A stretch of 64,000 nucleotides of DNA from Adiantum capillus-veneris. Its lineage: Eukaryota > Streptophyta > Polypodiopsida > Polypodiales > Pteridaceae. A model generated the notes under the pieces. The model did not search any database. It saw only the letters and a list, made by a program, of their open reading frames with translations, and was not told the DNA's origin. Both the position numbers and the translations under genes were made by a program. The stretch is taken from NCBI GenBank assembly GCA_014529385.2, contig CM043959.1:90985029-91049028 (forward strand), read 5' to 3'. Below are positions 24,480 through 35,461 of the stretch, piece by piece (the first letter of the stretch is position 1; each line of letters opens with the position of its first letter).

Positions 24480-25210
24480 TGTTTAAAATGCGAAAATTAC
24501 TTACGAAAACAAAGTGAGATAGTCCTTATGGATCTAATACAATGTCTGGGTATGAAAATAGACTAAAATCATCATCGTCGTCGTCAAGTCCCATAGATGC
24601 CGTGCATTGGGCGTCGTCGCAAAAATTATTGCATTAGTCATGGAAGAGCTTCTGGAAATGTCCGCCACTGTAAGTAGTCATATTGGGAGGGGAAAGAGAG
24701 AGAGCGCCATAAGATGCTATATTACTCGTCTTCCAAATTCCTACGGGACCAAGCTGATACAATTGTTATGGTTCTAATACAATGTATGGGTACAAAAAAT
24801 GAAGTAAAGTGAAAGATTAAATTGAAAGCCTAAAAACGCATCATTATCGTCATCGTCAATGCCTGAGGATGTCTGACTGTCGGCCTATATTGCAGCAGTC
24901 ATTGAAGAGCTTCATCATTGTCTGCCTCTATAAGTAGCCGTACTCATGGGGGGGGGGGGGGAAGAGATTAAATGAAATGAGATGTTATATTGAACATCCT
25001 CAAAAGGCCAAAATATGAGGTGAACTGATATACTCCGTGTGAATCGAATCCAATGCCTTTCCTAGGTACAATTTTTGAAATGAAGTAAAGTAGAAACCCT
25101 TCATCATCAGCATCGTCAATGTCCTGACTCGTCGGAGAAAATATGGAAGCGGGCACGGCCGAACTTCGTCAATGGTCGCCATCTGTGCAGGGCCATGAGG
25201 AGCTCTCGTG
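24480..25210. repeat. Three degenerate ~250-bp repeats
   Basis: Units at about 24480-24720, 24721-24970 and 24971-25210 share in order a TAATACAATGT-like segment, AATGAAGTAAAG, a trinucleotide stretch of the ATCATCGTCGTC kind, and in units one and two GAAGAGCTTC then TAAGTAG. On the minus strand the trinucleotide part would code for Asp runs, but no long frame is kept across units. Confidence 0.65.
24948..24961. repeat. Poly-G run (14 bp)
   Basis: Fourteen consecutive G, a likely site of assembly or sequencing error as well as slippage. Confidence 0.9.
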
Positions 25211-26248
25211 TGACAGGAGGTTGACAGTTGCCTGAGGGCTGGATGGCCGCCAGCGGGTGAGAAGGGGTTGGGAGGAACTCTGGAGAGCGTTGTAGAGGGT
25301 GTGGGGCCGCCTTAAGGTTAGCAGGGCCATGAAGGCAGAAGTTAGATTCTTCTTAAAACTTGAATCATCCGGCTTCCGTTGCCAAAGGCAATGGTTGTAA
25401 CTTGGCAAAGTGAGGCTAAAGGGATATCATGCAATGAACTGAGGCTAAAAGCAGTGCCATGCCATGGCCGGGTAGCCATCTGGATCCAAAGGGGAGTTGG
25501 TGGAGAGAGAGAGAGAGAGTGCCACTCCTTCATGACGCATGCTTGCACTCGCAGGTAGTGAGGTACCATGCATCGTCTTCAGGCACGTCATGGCCAGCTC
25601 CTCTAGTGTCTTCGTAGTCGTACTCTATCTTAAGCCTGCTTCTTCGTCCCTGCAACCCTTCCTCTCACTCTCGCCTTGCGACCTTATGTGGTGCGATTAC
25701 ACATACAACAAAAGGCTGATATTCTACGAGCACTCTGTGCACATGTTGACAGCCTGTCAAAGTGGCAGGTCTTTAGATCCAAAAACGACATAGTAGCATG
25801 AATGCGTGCTTCCACTAGCTCAGCACCCTCGTCGTTGCACGCCGTAGCCAACTGTGTTTTGTCGCCATCGCTGACTGCACCAGCCAGACGCTCTGGGTAC
25901 TCATCATCTCCACTGGCCGCACTAGAGAGACATGCAGACTGTAGAGAGAGGCGGCTGTGGTTCGTGTGAGGGAGTTGAGCAAGGTGCAGAGCCGAAGAGC
26001 TGTCTCTGTAAGTGGTAGAGGTGAGGCAAACAAATCAGATTGTGATTGCAGCCTTCCTAGAAGTCATGCATAACCAATGAAAGGAGCATTACGTTGTAAA
26101 GAGTACTGCGAAAGGTGAAGGGGTGGATCCTGCCAAGGCGGCACGTCTGGGAGAGGATATCAAGGGAAGGAAGCCTCTGCGAGTAGCACACGAACTGTGG
26201 AGGAGGAGAAGGGGACGGAGGGTGTTGCTGCTGCTGCAGAACGCAAGG

Positions 26249-26250
<2 letters not shown>

Positions 26251-26321
<71 letters not shown>
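26251..26321. repeat. (GA)n microsatellite
   Basis: About 71 bp in the E4 interior. Arg-Glu and Ser-Leu frames across it are artefacts. Confidence 0.95.
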
Positions 26322-26323
<2 letters not shown>

Positions 26324-26823
26324 GTGCCGCATGTGGGTATGTACCATTGCATGTGAAGTGGAGGAAGCGAACGTGAGAGAGTGGTGCATGGGAGTGTTAG
26401 CACCCCACAATTAAAGGGAGGGCACCGCTCGTGGATGAAGGTTGGCGGCTGGGGTTGGTTGCCAGTTGCTCACTATGGGCAGTAAAAAAAAAGGGTGCCC
26501 CATGCATGGCAAGTCCAGAGAAGCCACAGGATCTCTGTCCGCTGCCATGCAAGAGAGGGAGGTAGAGATAATCGGCTTAGGCCGCTTTGCAATTGTGTCT
26601 AGGTAGTGTGACATGGGCGAGGTGCATGCTGGACCATGGTAGGCAATTTTCATGGTTGCAGCCGTCAGAATAGGGCCACTCGAACTCGATAGTTAATTAG
26701 AGAGAGAAAAATAAAAATAACAAAACGAAAACTCAATGATGGGCCTCGGCTAGCGTGATGGAACTGCAACAATAAAGAGAGAAAGGGTGTGCGACAGTTG
26801 GAGAGAGAGAGAGGCGCTAGTTT

Positions 26824-27015
26824 TGTTGGGGTATAAAGCCCAATGTGGTTGCCCAGGTAAGTGGGCGGGCCGCCAGGTATGTACACATATTCTTTTGTAA
26901 AAACCTAATAAGAACTCACTATGCTCTACACATCATAGTAGAGCGAGTTCACGATATCGTCGTGCTCTTCTTCTCACACTCTCTCTTGCGTCACACTTCC
27001 GCTCGTACTCCTTCA
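26824..27015 (+). repeat. Copia-1 5' LTR
   Basis: 192 bp, TGTTGGGGTATAAAGCC to ACTCCTTCA. The GTATAAAG near its start is a TATA-like box. The same LTR family occurs at 32173, 39505 and 54010. Confidence 0.93.
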
Positions 27016-27017
27016 AC

Positions 27018-27029
27018 TGGTATCAGAGC
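27018..27029 (+). other. Copia-1 primer-binding site
   Basis: TGGTATCAGAGC, two bases after the LTR, complementary to initiator-Met tRNA. Confidence 0.9.
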
Positions 27030-28112
27030 TCAGATCGAGGCTCGGGGCAGCATTTGTAGGTAGCCAGAGTCACCTGCTCAGATTGGAGTGAAATTCGACA
27101 GGCGAAGACACGGCCCCAAATCCTGTGGGATTGCCCGAAGGGCTCGGTGTTCTCAAAATTTAATTCTGAGGTTATCTCGGCCACCGTTCGGCTTCTACAA
27201 AGTTCAGCGTAGGCCATTTTTGACTACGTGGTCTCGGCGGGTGCAGATTCGACTCTAGAAATTTGGGGTTTTGGCCTACCACTGCAGGTGCTAAGGATAT
27301 CAACACTCCTAGAGTGTTGATTTGTGGCTGTCTACACATCGAAGGACCGCTCGCAGTTCTTGAAGGAGTGTCACATACGACACAGGCGCATCTACACACA
27401 GACTGTAGGCGACATCCACTAGTTCATCAGGTAGCTTGTGTTTGCTGCTTGATATTCCAGATTTCATCCTGACATTTCAGGTACTTCCACATGGGATGTA
27501 TTGTCAGAGATGATGTATGTCTGTTGAGGGTTTGCTGGCTGTGAGTCACGCAGCAAACAACCGCCGCAGCGGTTACAGCATACAGTGGGAAATTTGTGGA
27601 TGTATGACTTTGTGGGAAGTCTATGTACTGTCAGATTTACTGCAGCCTTTGTTGAGGGTCGAGTGAGGTTTTATTGAGCTGGGGGATTCTCGAATGTTGA
27701 GATCCTTTTGGTGATACAGGTCTTGGAGCGATCCCTCGAGCACCCTTAGATAGGCAGCTAGGATGTATTGACTGTGAGTTAGACAGTTGGGATTGCATCT
27801 TTGCTTTACTGCCGTTGATGCATTGTTGCAGTCTATGCTTACAGGACAGTGACAGGACAATGAGAGACAGTACAGGTGCAGGACAGGTTTACCCGCAGCT
27901 TACAGTGTCAGAGAGACAATGTTTTTGAGCTGTTTTTTGGTATGTTTTTTAGTACACCAGAGCCATTTTACAAAGGAGACTCTGCCAAAATTTATGCAGA
28001 ATCTAAAGCTTTCTTGGTTCATTTGACAGGTGTATATTGGTTCAGAGGTCAGTTTACTGGAGAAACTCTGCCGAATTTTTCCCAGGAAAGTAAACTACTG
28101 TGAAGCGTAGCT
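27030..28112 (+). other. Copia-1 leader (non-coding)
   Basis: The untranslated region between primer-binding site and gag. It closely matches 39711-40841 in copia-2. No protein is recognisable. Confidence 0.75.
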
Positions 28113-29159
28113 ATGGTTGGATCACAGGACATTGCTCTTTACAATATCAAGAAGCTGGATGGAACCAATTTCCCATTGTGGAAGAAGCAAATTTGGCATG
28201 TGTTGGTACAAAAGAAGCAGATAAAACCTATAAATCTCAAGGGGATAAAACCACAAGATATGGACGAAGATGAATGGAGCGAAATGGATGAATTGGCACT
28301 TTCTACCATTATGCTGACTTTGGCAGAAAGCGTTTACTTCAATATAGCATACGAGATGTCAGCTTATCAAGCATGGTTAAAGCTGAGTGATCTTTATGAG
28401 AAGCAGAGTGCAGCTTCACACGTATACTGGCTTAAGAAGCTTGTTGACTTGAAGATGAAAGAAGGGACACCTATGTCCAATCATCTGAATAATTTCAACA
28501 CCATCTACAGTCAGTTGTCAGCTCAAGGTGTCAAGTTTGATGAACCTGTTAGAGCTATGTTCCTGTTGATCACATTGCCGGAAAGTTGGGACACTTTTCG
28601 CACAGCTTTGAGTAATTCTGCACCTCCAGATGGTTTGACCATAGCAGGTCTAGAAGGCAGTCTGCTTACTGAAGAAACCAACAGAAAGAAAATGGAAAAA
28701 GGCAAAGGAATAGCCTTAGTTGTCAGGGGAAGCACCAAAGAAAATTACAAAGGTGGAAAGAGGGATCAGTCTCGTAGCAAGTCCCGCAGTGCTAAAGGCA
28801 AGAGTGGCATAGAATGCTACCATTGTGGCAAGAAGGGTCACATGAAAAAAGACTGCAAAGAATGGAAAGCAGAAAAAGGCAAAGAGAAAGCAGAAGACCA
28901 TGGTGAGAAGAACAAGTCCTTAGTGAAGATTCAAGAAATAAATGTGACAAACATTGTTGCAGAGGATGACAGTCTAGTGTCAGGAGATATCTACTTCTTG
29001 AAAAATACAATGGACTTAGCTCTTCTTACAACATCTGATGGAAATGCACTAAGTGACTGGATTATAGACTCAGGGACATCACTTCATGTGTCTCCAAACA
29101 AGGAGTGGTTTACCTCTTATGTGACCACTAAAGAGAATGTTTGGCTAGGCAATGGGTAG
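28113..29159 (+). pseudogene. Copia-1 Gag and N-terminal protease
   Basis: 348 aa from ATG to a premature TAG. Residues 1-200 form the copia-type Gag (LDGTNFPLWKKQIWHVLVQ at the start). A basic SR-rich stretch is followed by the zinc knuckle CYHCGKKGHMKKDC at about 235-248. The protease active site is DSGT in WIIDSGTSLHVS near residue 315. The stop at 29157-29159 replaces the Gln codon found in copia-2 (NGQTCEI), a single C-to-T change that truncates the polyprotein inside protease. Gag and protease would act in the virus-like particle in the cytoplasm. Confidence 0.9.
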
Positions 29160-30601
29160 ACATGTGAGATCTTAGGTGTTGGAGATGTTCAATTGAACTT
29201 TCAAAATGGCTCTTCTTTCACGCTGAAGAATGTGAGACATGTTCTCGCAATTACAGAGAGCTTGATCAGCACATGTTTACTTGATAATGTTGGCTACGTC
29301 ACCACTTTTGGACAGAACATGTGGAAGATATCCAAGGGTTCTATGACAGTAGCACATGGAGTAAAGTCTGGAGGACTTTACATGATTTATGTATCAAATG
29401 TCTCTAAAAATGTAATCAATGTAACCGAGCAGCCAAACGTTTCTTTGTGGCATAGCCGGTTAGGACATATGTCCAAGAAGGGAGTGGAAATCTTGTCTCG
29501 TTCTGGTTATTTGCCTGGCTTGTCATTTAATTATTTTGAATTCTGTGAACATTGTCTGTAAGGTAAGCAAACACAGCAGCCACATAAGCATAGAAGCAGT
29601 AGAAGAGATACACAGTTGGCACTTGTTCACAGCGATTTGTGTGGACCTATGCCTAACCTATCTCTAGGAGGAGCTTCTTACTTTATGACATTTATAGATG
29701 ATTACTCGAGGAAATATGGGTTTACTTTCTTAAGCACAAGGATGAAGCGTTTAGTGTTTTCAAAACGTTTGTGACACTTGTGGAGAATCAGAGTGGCAAG
29801 AACCTTAAATGCTTACGCATTGAGAATGGTGGAGAGTATGTTTCAAAGGCCTTTCAGGACTTTTGTGAGTCAAAAGGTATAAAACGTGAACTTACTGCTC
29901 CTTACAATCCTCCTCAAAATGGTGTTGCTGAGAGGATGAATAGGACCATACAAGAGAAGGTCAGAAGTATGCTGTCTAATGCACAACTGCCAAATCGGTT
30001 TTGGGCTGAAGCTGTATCAACAGCTGTTCATCTTATAAATAGATCTCCTAGCAAGGTTTTGCAGAAGGATTCAGTGCTAGAGATGGGCAAAATGCCCTCA
30101 TACAAGCATCTCAGAGTCTTTGGCTATGAGGCATATACTCATGTTCCAAAGGAATTTAGGAACAAACTTGAGCCAAAGATTAGAAAGTGCATCTTTCTAG
30201 GCTATGGTAATTCTGGGGAGATGGGGTACAGACTTTGGGATCCCGAATCCAGAAAGGTTATCCGCAGCAATGATTTTCACTTTAATGAAGCCAAATATCA
30301 TTCTAAACCAAAGAGGGTCAAGGAGATTAGAAGATTTGTATTCCAAGAAGATGGACCTGCACGTGCAAGACAAAATGTCAGGGCTGAAGAGGAGCAAGGA
30401 CAGGATAGAGTGGAACCACAGGTTGTGGCTGAGCTTGAGCCACCTATTGTGCGTAGATCAGGACGTATCACGCGACCTCCTGATAGGTTTGTTCCATCTA
30501 TGAACTATGTCATGTTGATTGATTGCAATGAGCCTTCATGTTACAAGGAAGCAGTGCAAATGAAGGACTCCGGGAATTGGCAATTGGCCATGCGGTTATA
30601 G
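29160..30601 (+). pseudogene. Copia-1 protease end and integrase (broken)
   Basis: Continues in frame after the 29157 stop: the pre-integrase zinc region WHSRLGHMSKKG, then FCEHCL and a TAA at 29559-29561 where copia-2 has Tyr. A one-base deletion near 29715 shifts the frame inside the core, right after FIDDYSRK. The frame recovers from about 29720 through NGVAERMN (catalytic Glu) to a TAG at 30599-30601, which copia-2 also has. The catalytic residues are the Asp of HSDLCGP, the Asp of FIDDYS and that Glu. Three private lesions plus the shared stop make it inactive. Confidence 0.9.
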
Positions 30602-32083
30602 ATGACAGCTCTGCACAAAAACCAGACATGGAAGCTAGTTAAATTACCACAGGGCAAAAAGGCTCTACCTTGTAAATGGGTTTACTGGTATAACATCACT
30701 GCTCATGATAGTCAGCCAAAGTACAAAGCAAGGCTTGTTGCCAAGGGCTTTAAGCAAGAACAAGGCATTGACTTTGATGAAGTCTTCTCTCTGGTGGTCA
30801 AGATGACTACATCGAGATGCTTTCTTGCATTGGTTGCCATATTAGATTTGGTGTTGCACCAAATGGATGTCAAGACAGTGTTCTTGCATGGTGATTTAGA
30901 TGTGGAAATTTACATGCAGCAGCCAGAAGGGTTTGTTGAGAAAGGCAAGGAAGATTTGGTATGCCAGTTGTTAAAGAGTCTTTATGGCTTAAAAAAATCA
31001 CCGAGGGCATGGTACCATAAGTTCCACAAGTTTATGCTTTGTCAAGGCTACAAACGTAGTGAGTTCGATCACTGTCTATATACAAAGAAGGCTAAGGATG
31101 GCAGTTGGCTGATGCTTATTTTGTATGTGGATGACATGTTGATTGCTGGAAAGCACTTGGAAGAAATTTCAGCTTTGAAGTCAAAGATGGCAAAATCGTT
31201 TGACATGAAAGACATGGGTGAGGCAAGTCATATACTTGGTATGCGCATTGAGAGAGACAGATCAAAGAAGTTGATTTGGTTATCTCAAACAGAGTATATT
31301 GACAAGGTTTTGCAACGTTTCAATATGGAGAAGGGAAAGGCATTGAGTGTTCCATTGCCACCATATGTGAAACTTAGCAAACAAGATTGTCTTGTGTCTG
31401 AGGAAGAACAGGCTGAAATGGATAAGATTGCATATGCGTCTGCAGTGGGTAGTTTGATGTATGCAATGATTGCTACTCGCCCAGACATTGCATTTGCAGT
31501 GGGAGTAGTAAGTCGATACATGTCAAACCCAGGCAAGAAACATTGGGAGGCAGTGAAAGGAATATTGAGGTACCTAAAAGCTACAAAGAGTATGCGTATA
31601 TGCTATGGGAGTCAGGAGCTAAGTGTAAAGGGTTTTACAGACTCAGATTATGCAGGTGACTTAGACAACCCAAGGTCTACGTCAGGGTATGTCTTTACAT
31701 TGGCTGGTGGAGCAGTATCATGGCGTTCTAGATTACAAGATTGTGTTACTCAGTCTACTACAGAGGCTGAATATGTTGCAGCATCAGAGGCATGCAAAGA
31801 ATCAATTTGGCTTAATCGACTAGTAACAGATTTGGGAATCAAAGAAGAGATGCCTGTGTTATATTGTGATAGTCAAAGTGCTATACAATTGGCTCGCAAT
31901 CCAGTTTATCACTCAAAGACAAAGCATGTGGATGTGAAGTATCATTTCATCATGGAAATGCTCGAGGATAAGCAACTTCAGCTTATCAAAGTTCACACCA
32001 CAGAAAATCCTGCTGATCTACTTACAAAAGGACTTCCCTCAGAGAGCTTTGCGCATTTTCGCAAGCAGTTAGGTGTAGGGTAG
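30602..32083 (+). pseudogene. Copia-1 reverse transcriptase and RNase H
   Basis: 493 aa without internal stops, but separated from integrase by the TAG at 30599. RT motifs: RLVAKGFKQEQGIDFDEVF, MDVKTVFLHGDL and the catalytic YVDDML near 31120. RNase H motifs: FTDSDYAGDLDN, STTEAEYVA and LYCDSQSAIQLA, giving the acidic residues. It ends normally at KQLGVG. The apparent Met start is simply the first codon after the stop; in an intact element this is an interior part of the polyprotein. Confidence 0.9.
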
Positions 32084-32161
32084 TACATCACTTCTCTACA
32101 TCTCTTGTATATTAGCTTGTATAGTAGCTTCTCTCACACTTAAAGTACCACATTGGACATT

Positions 32162-32172
32162 AAGTGGGAGGT
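32162..32172 (+). other. Copia-1 polypurine tract
   Basis: AAGTGGGAGGT immediately before the 3' LTR. The same tract occurs before the copia-2 LTR. Confidence 0.85.
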
Positions 32173-32364
32173 TGTTGGGGTATAAAGCCCAATGTGGTCG
32201 CCCAAGTAAGTGGGCGGGCCGCCAAGTATGTACACATATTCTTTTGTAAAAACCTAATAAGAACTCACTATGCTCTACACATTACAGTAGAGCGAGTTCA
32301 CCATATCGTCATGCTCTTCTTCTCGCACTCTCTCTCGCGTCACACTTCCGCTCGTACTCCTTCA
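32173..32364 (+). repeat. Copia-1 3' LTR
   Basis: 192 bp, partner of 26824-27015. Followed by GGTTT and the resumed E4 interior. Confidence 0.93.
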
Positions 32365-33147
32365 GGTTTGCTTCCGATTGGTGGGAGTCGTCCCTTTCCT
32401 GCTTCTCCTGCGTCAAGTCACTCATTGCTATTGTCGATCAACTACTACATACACTCAGTTCGCTCGCCATTTGGCTGCTGCCTTGAGTTTTACCCACGCA
32501 CCATATGATGCAGATAAACCTGGATGCGAGCCAGCGATGTCGACCACGAAAGCCAAGGCTATCTTCTCTACATTCATTACTTTGTGCAGCGGCTCATATG
32601 TTACGAAGCACTCAGGTTGTCGGATCACGCTGACCGTGGCTAGATTCCTCTCATTAGTTGGAGTTGTTCTCGCTATGGCTGCCAAGCACATCGCCATGCT
32701 CATTATCGACCGTATACTCGTTGGTATCAATCTACCATTGAGTTTTCAAGACTCGTCGGAAAGAGCTTGAAGCCAGTTGATCATCATAATTCTCCTGATT
32801 CCTTCTCCTTCTTCTTACAATTTTAGTTATCTTCTCCCTCGAATCTAAAGAAATTACTATAATTTTCTTTTCGCTCAGTATCCCTCTATAATTTAGTTTA
32901 ATCCATATTATTATTATGTTTAATTATAAACATAATTACAGTAACAATCACTATATCTTTAATTACACTAACAATCACACTGACAACAAATAAGGAATCT
33001 CTTTAATTCCAAAAATAAAGCACTAATTATATCATGCATCCAACATAGATTACTATAAATTGAGGCAATTAGCGGAATCTACAAACATAAGAAAGCAAAA
33101 TACTTAGCTGCGGCTTGTTAATGTTTGCATCTTGGAGCGTAGCCTAT
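32365..33147 (-). other. E4 interior between copia-1 and primer-binding site
   Basis: About 0.8 kb. The part where gag would start (minus strand) has only a 91-aa open frame (32455-32730) that I cannot relate to any Gag. 32820-33060 is AT-rich. No gene is supported. Confidence 0.5.
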
Positions 33148-33159
33148 GCTATGATACCA
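33148..33159 (-). other. E4 primer-binding site
   Basis: The minus strand reads TGGTATCATAGC, one mismatch from the initiator-Met site, one base from the LTR at 33161. The LTR end itself also contains TGGTATCA, so the motif looks duplicated across the junction. Confidence 0.75.
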
Positions 33160-33160
33160 C

Positions 33161-33640
33161 TGATACCAATGGGAGCGTGGCTGCCCTGCGAAATACCCGA
33201 AATAACAACATAAAATAGACTAATCGGCATACTTTGCACAATCACGTGGTCGCTTGATCGCAATATACGCGAACAGAGAGAGACAAAGAGCGAGAGAGAT
33301 TGAGAGAGCCCGTGCATGCGCACCTCCTAGAGCGGAGTGCTATGCCGGCATGGCGAGAGAGAAGAGAAGAGAGGTGAGAAGAATGAGACGGACACTGGGT
33401 GCAATCTCCTCCTGTGCAAGAGTGACCATTTCCCTCTTGCACGTATTTCATTTATAGATTTCTTGAATGGTCAATGTGAGTACAAATTGGACAGCCGGTC
33501 ATAAATGGCCAAAGCTCATAAAGAGCACTTGAATAATAAAATGTACAATATATATATTTTCATTCACAAAGTCCTAGCTCGGTCTAGTCTTTTCCACCTG
33601 TCACATATGCAATGAATAATAAAATATCAATTCCATAACA
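33161..33640 (-). repeat. E4 5' LTR
   Basis: 480 bp, TGATACCAATGGGAGCG to TTCCATAACA. Followed by TGCCT and GB pol. Confidence 0.9.
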
Positions 33641-33880
33641 TGCCTAGATCTTGCTCAACAGGGTTGAGCCTTCGACTTTTGTAGGCTATGGCATGCCCTT
33701 CTTGGAGCAAAATAGCTCCAAGGCAGTCACCACAGGCATTGCATTGGACCTCACATGGCTTTGAGAGATCCGATAGTGTAAGCATAGGTTGAGAGATAAT
33801 ATTTTCTTTAAGATTTTTGAAATCATTTTTCTCCTTGGTAGACCATGTATACCTAACGTTTTTCTTTGTTAGGCCATGTG
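33641..33880 (-). pseudogene. GB pol, RNase H / RT connection remnant
   Basis: Minus-strand sequence matching the region around the start of RNase H in G3 (47330-47570). It joins 22390 if E4 is removed and ends abruptly at about 33880, after which the sequence is unrelated. Confidence 0.8.
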
Positions 33881-34381
33881 GGTGAAAGCATGATTAGGTG
33901 ATACACTATTTCCCCCTATTAAGGTAAAATTTTGGCTCCAAATCTTTAGGTAGATTCAACTTTCAAGTGGGTGAGGTTGCATGTGTGAGCCCAATTTTTG
34001 AGCATTCGAGTCATAAATTTATTTCACTAGTGCAAGTGGAAAGGTACGTACGACTGGGTTTTATTCATTCGTAGAGAGAATCGAGTGAAGATCCATATGG
34101 TGAGTGCATGTTCTTGGGTCTGTAAATTAAAAGGCGGAGTCAGGGGACGAGGGAGGGGCAATTACTAACGCACGACATTTACAACCACAAACAGGAAAGG
34201 TCCACATAGTTCTGTAATTTTCTTAAGTAACGCACATAAACTGTTTCAGGCCTGGGAGAAGTGTGCTGCATTGGTGTAGCTCAGTCGGTGTTGTTCAGTT
34301 GGAGCAGACCTTCATATCGTGTCCTTTTGCATGATCTACACTCCCAGATAATGCACATTGTCCACTTATGTGCCTTTGTAG
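33881..34381. other. Unassigned sequence
   Basis: No repeat partner in the window. It contains polypyrimidine and AG steps resembling splice acceptors (CCTTTGTAG ending at 34381) before the decayed gene at 34382. Nothing else is recognised. Confidence 0.4.
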
Positions 34382-35150
34382 GAAGTCTCGCGTTGATTCT
34401 TCTGCTTTCAAGAAAAATGAAACGCCTGACCGCCAGTGCAATCGAAAGGCTTCTCCTATGGACACTCAGTCTACTACTACGGCTATTGCTGAAAAAAATG
34501 AGCAGCCAGTTTGCTGGAAATCTAAGCAAAGGTTAGTTTGTTTTACTTTCAAATGCAAAAGAGTGTTGGTCATTAATGCATGTTTATGTTCATGATTATT
34601 GTGCATGGTATTCAAACTCATACAAGTGCCATAACCATCAATGCCATGTTGCAAAAGTAATTGTTTGTTATATATCTTTTTTCTTTTGCTATATGTAGGG
34701 AATTTTCCAAGGTTTGAGTACCCAAAACTGGCAAGATTCTGCCAGAAAAAGGAGGAGTTTGCAGAGGTTTACGTTTTGAGCCAGAGGGGGAAGTTGTGGA
34801 ATCACTTGTCAGCTGGTGACTTGCCAGAATCAGAGTGGCTGACTGTGTTTGATACCCCAAAATATAAAGGCTGAAAGATTTTTCTTAATATGGTGAAGCC
34901 TCAATTTGTTGATAAATGTAGGCTACTGTTCTATAGGGTGTACCAAGAGCCTCCGAGAAATAATGAAATTTACTTGAAGTTTGCCACATGCTTCACTTAC
35001 GAGAGGTGCTCTACTGATAAAGTTGATCCAGAGGACCATAAGATTGCATGGGCCTCATTTGCAGAGAATGTAATACTAAGCTTGAAGCGTAACCGTGTTG
35101 CATGGAAGAGGAGTAGGAAGCGCGAGAAGGAGACAAGTGAGCGCTGTTAG
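34382..35150 (+). pseudogene. Decayed gene of unknown function, two exon-like blocks
   Basis: Block 1 (34382-34531) follows TTTGTAG and ends before GGTTAGT, a plausible donor; it is polar and Lys/Thr-rich (MDTQSTTTAIAEKNEQ). Block 2 (from about 34699, after ATATGTAG) reads NFPRFEYPKLARFCQKKEEF, continues through KLWNHLSAGDLPESEW, meets a TGA at 34872-34874, and goes on in the same frame through VKPQFVDKCRLLFYRVYQEP to a basic end (35150). The persistence of one frame for 450 bp across the stop suggests a real former protein. The simplest GT-AG pair does not keep the frame, which fits decay. I do not recognise the family. It lies between two gypsy remnants and may be a host gene fragment or cargo of another transposon. 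Confidence 0.45.
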
Positions 35151-35431
35151 CTCACGCTGTGTATTTCTTATCCAAAAAACTTATAAAAAACTTACAAAAT
35201 TGGATTTTATACCTTAGCCAAGGTCTTTGGGTGGTCAAAAGTAATAATCTGGAGTTCTACCAAAGCTGGGAATTGAATGGCTGATACAATCTGGAAGCTT
35301 GTAGCCCTGGCTCATTAATTACAAGGTTTATCAAGAAGACATGAGTTACAATATTCCCGTTTTATCAAAATAATAATTGTTTTACAAGGAGAACCCCGAA
35401 AAATGATGTCCATGCTAGCTTGCTGATAACA
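35151..35431. other. Unassigned sequence
   Basis: AT-rich, no coding or repeat signal; ends where gypsy G2 begins. Confidence 0.4.
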
Positions 35432-35461
35432 GTCTTATAATACAAAAACTTTGTTAATTTA

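Larger units (their letters stand above)
26824..32364 (+). mobile_element. Copia-1, full-length but disabled Ty1/copia element
   Basis: 5,541 bp with 192-bp LTRs (26824-27015, 32173-32364), a primer-binding site, a 1.1-kb leader, gag, protease, integrase, reverse transcriptase, RNase H in copia order, and a purine tract. It is flanked by AGTTT (26819-26823) and GGTTT (32365-32369), a duplication with one change. It is inserted in the E4 interior. LTRs differ at about 9 of 192 positions by eye. The gag opening and domain order suggest the Tnt1/Tork group; I am only moderately sure of the lineage. Confidence 0.93.
22391..33640 (-). mobile_element. LTR element E4, non-coding interior, carrying copia-1
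   Basis: 480-bp LTRs at 22391-22870 and 33161-33640, beginning TG and ending ATAACA, flanked by TTCCT and TGCCT (four of five bases identical). The host GB pol reads continuously if E4 is removed. A primer-binding site beside the right LTR puts E4 on the minus strand. Without copia-1 (26824-32364) the interior is about 4.7 kb with no recognisable gag or pol. By eye the LTRs differ at about 30 positions (some 94% identity). I classify it as a LARD-type non-autonomous element. Confidence 0.9.

Noticed and set aside
30204..30503. Overlapping frames inside copia integrase (also 42934-43233 and the minus-strand counterparts)
   Set aside because: Shadow frames of the pol coding sequence; identical in both copies only because the underlying DNA is.
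34270..34345. tRNA- or SINE-like stretch (TAGCTCAGTCGG resembles an A box)
   Set aside because: The B box is poor, and no convincing cloverleaf with acceptor stem and anticodon arm could be built.
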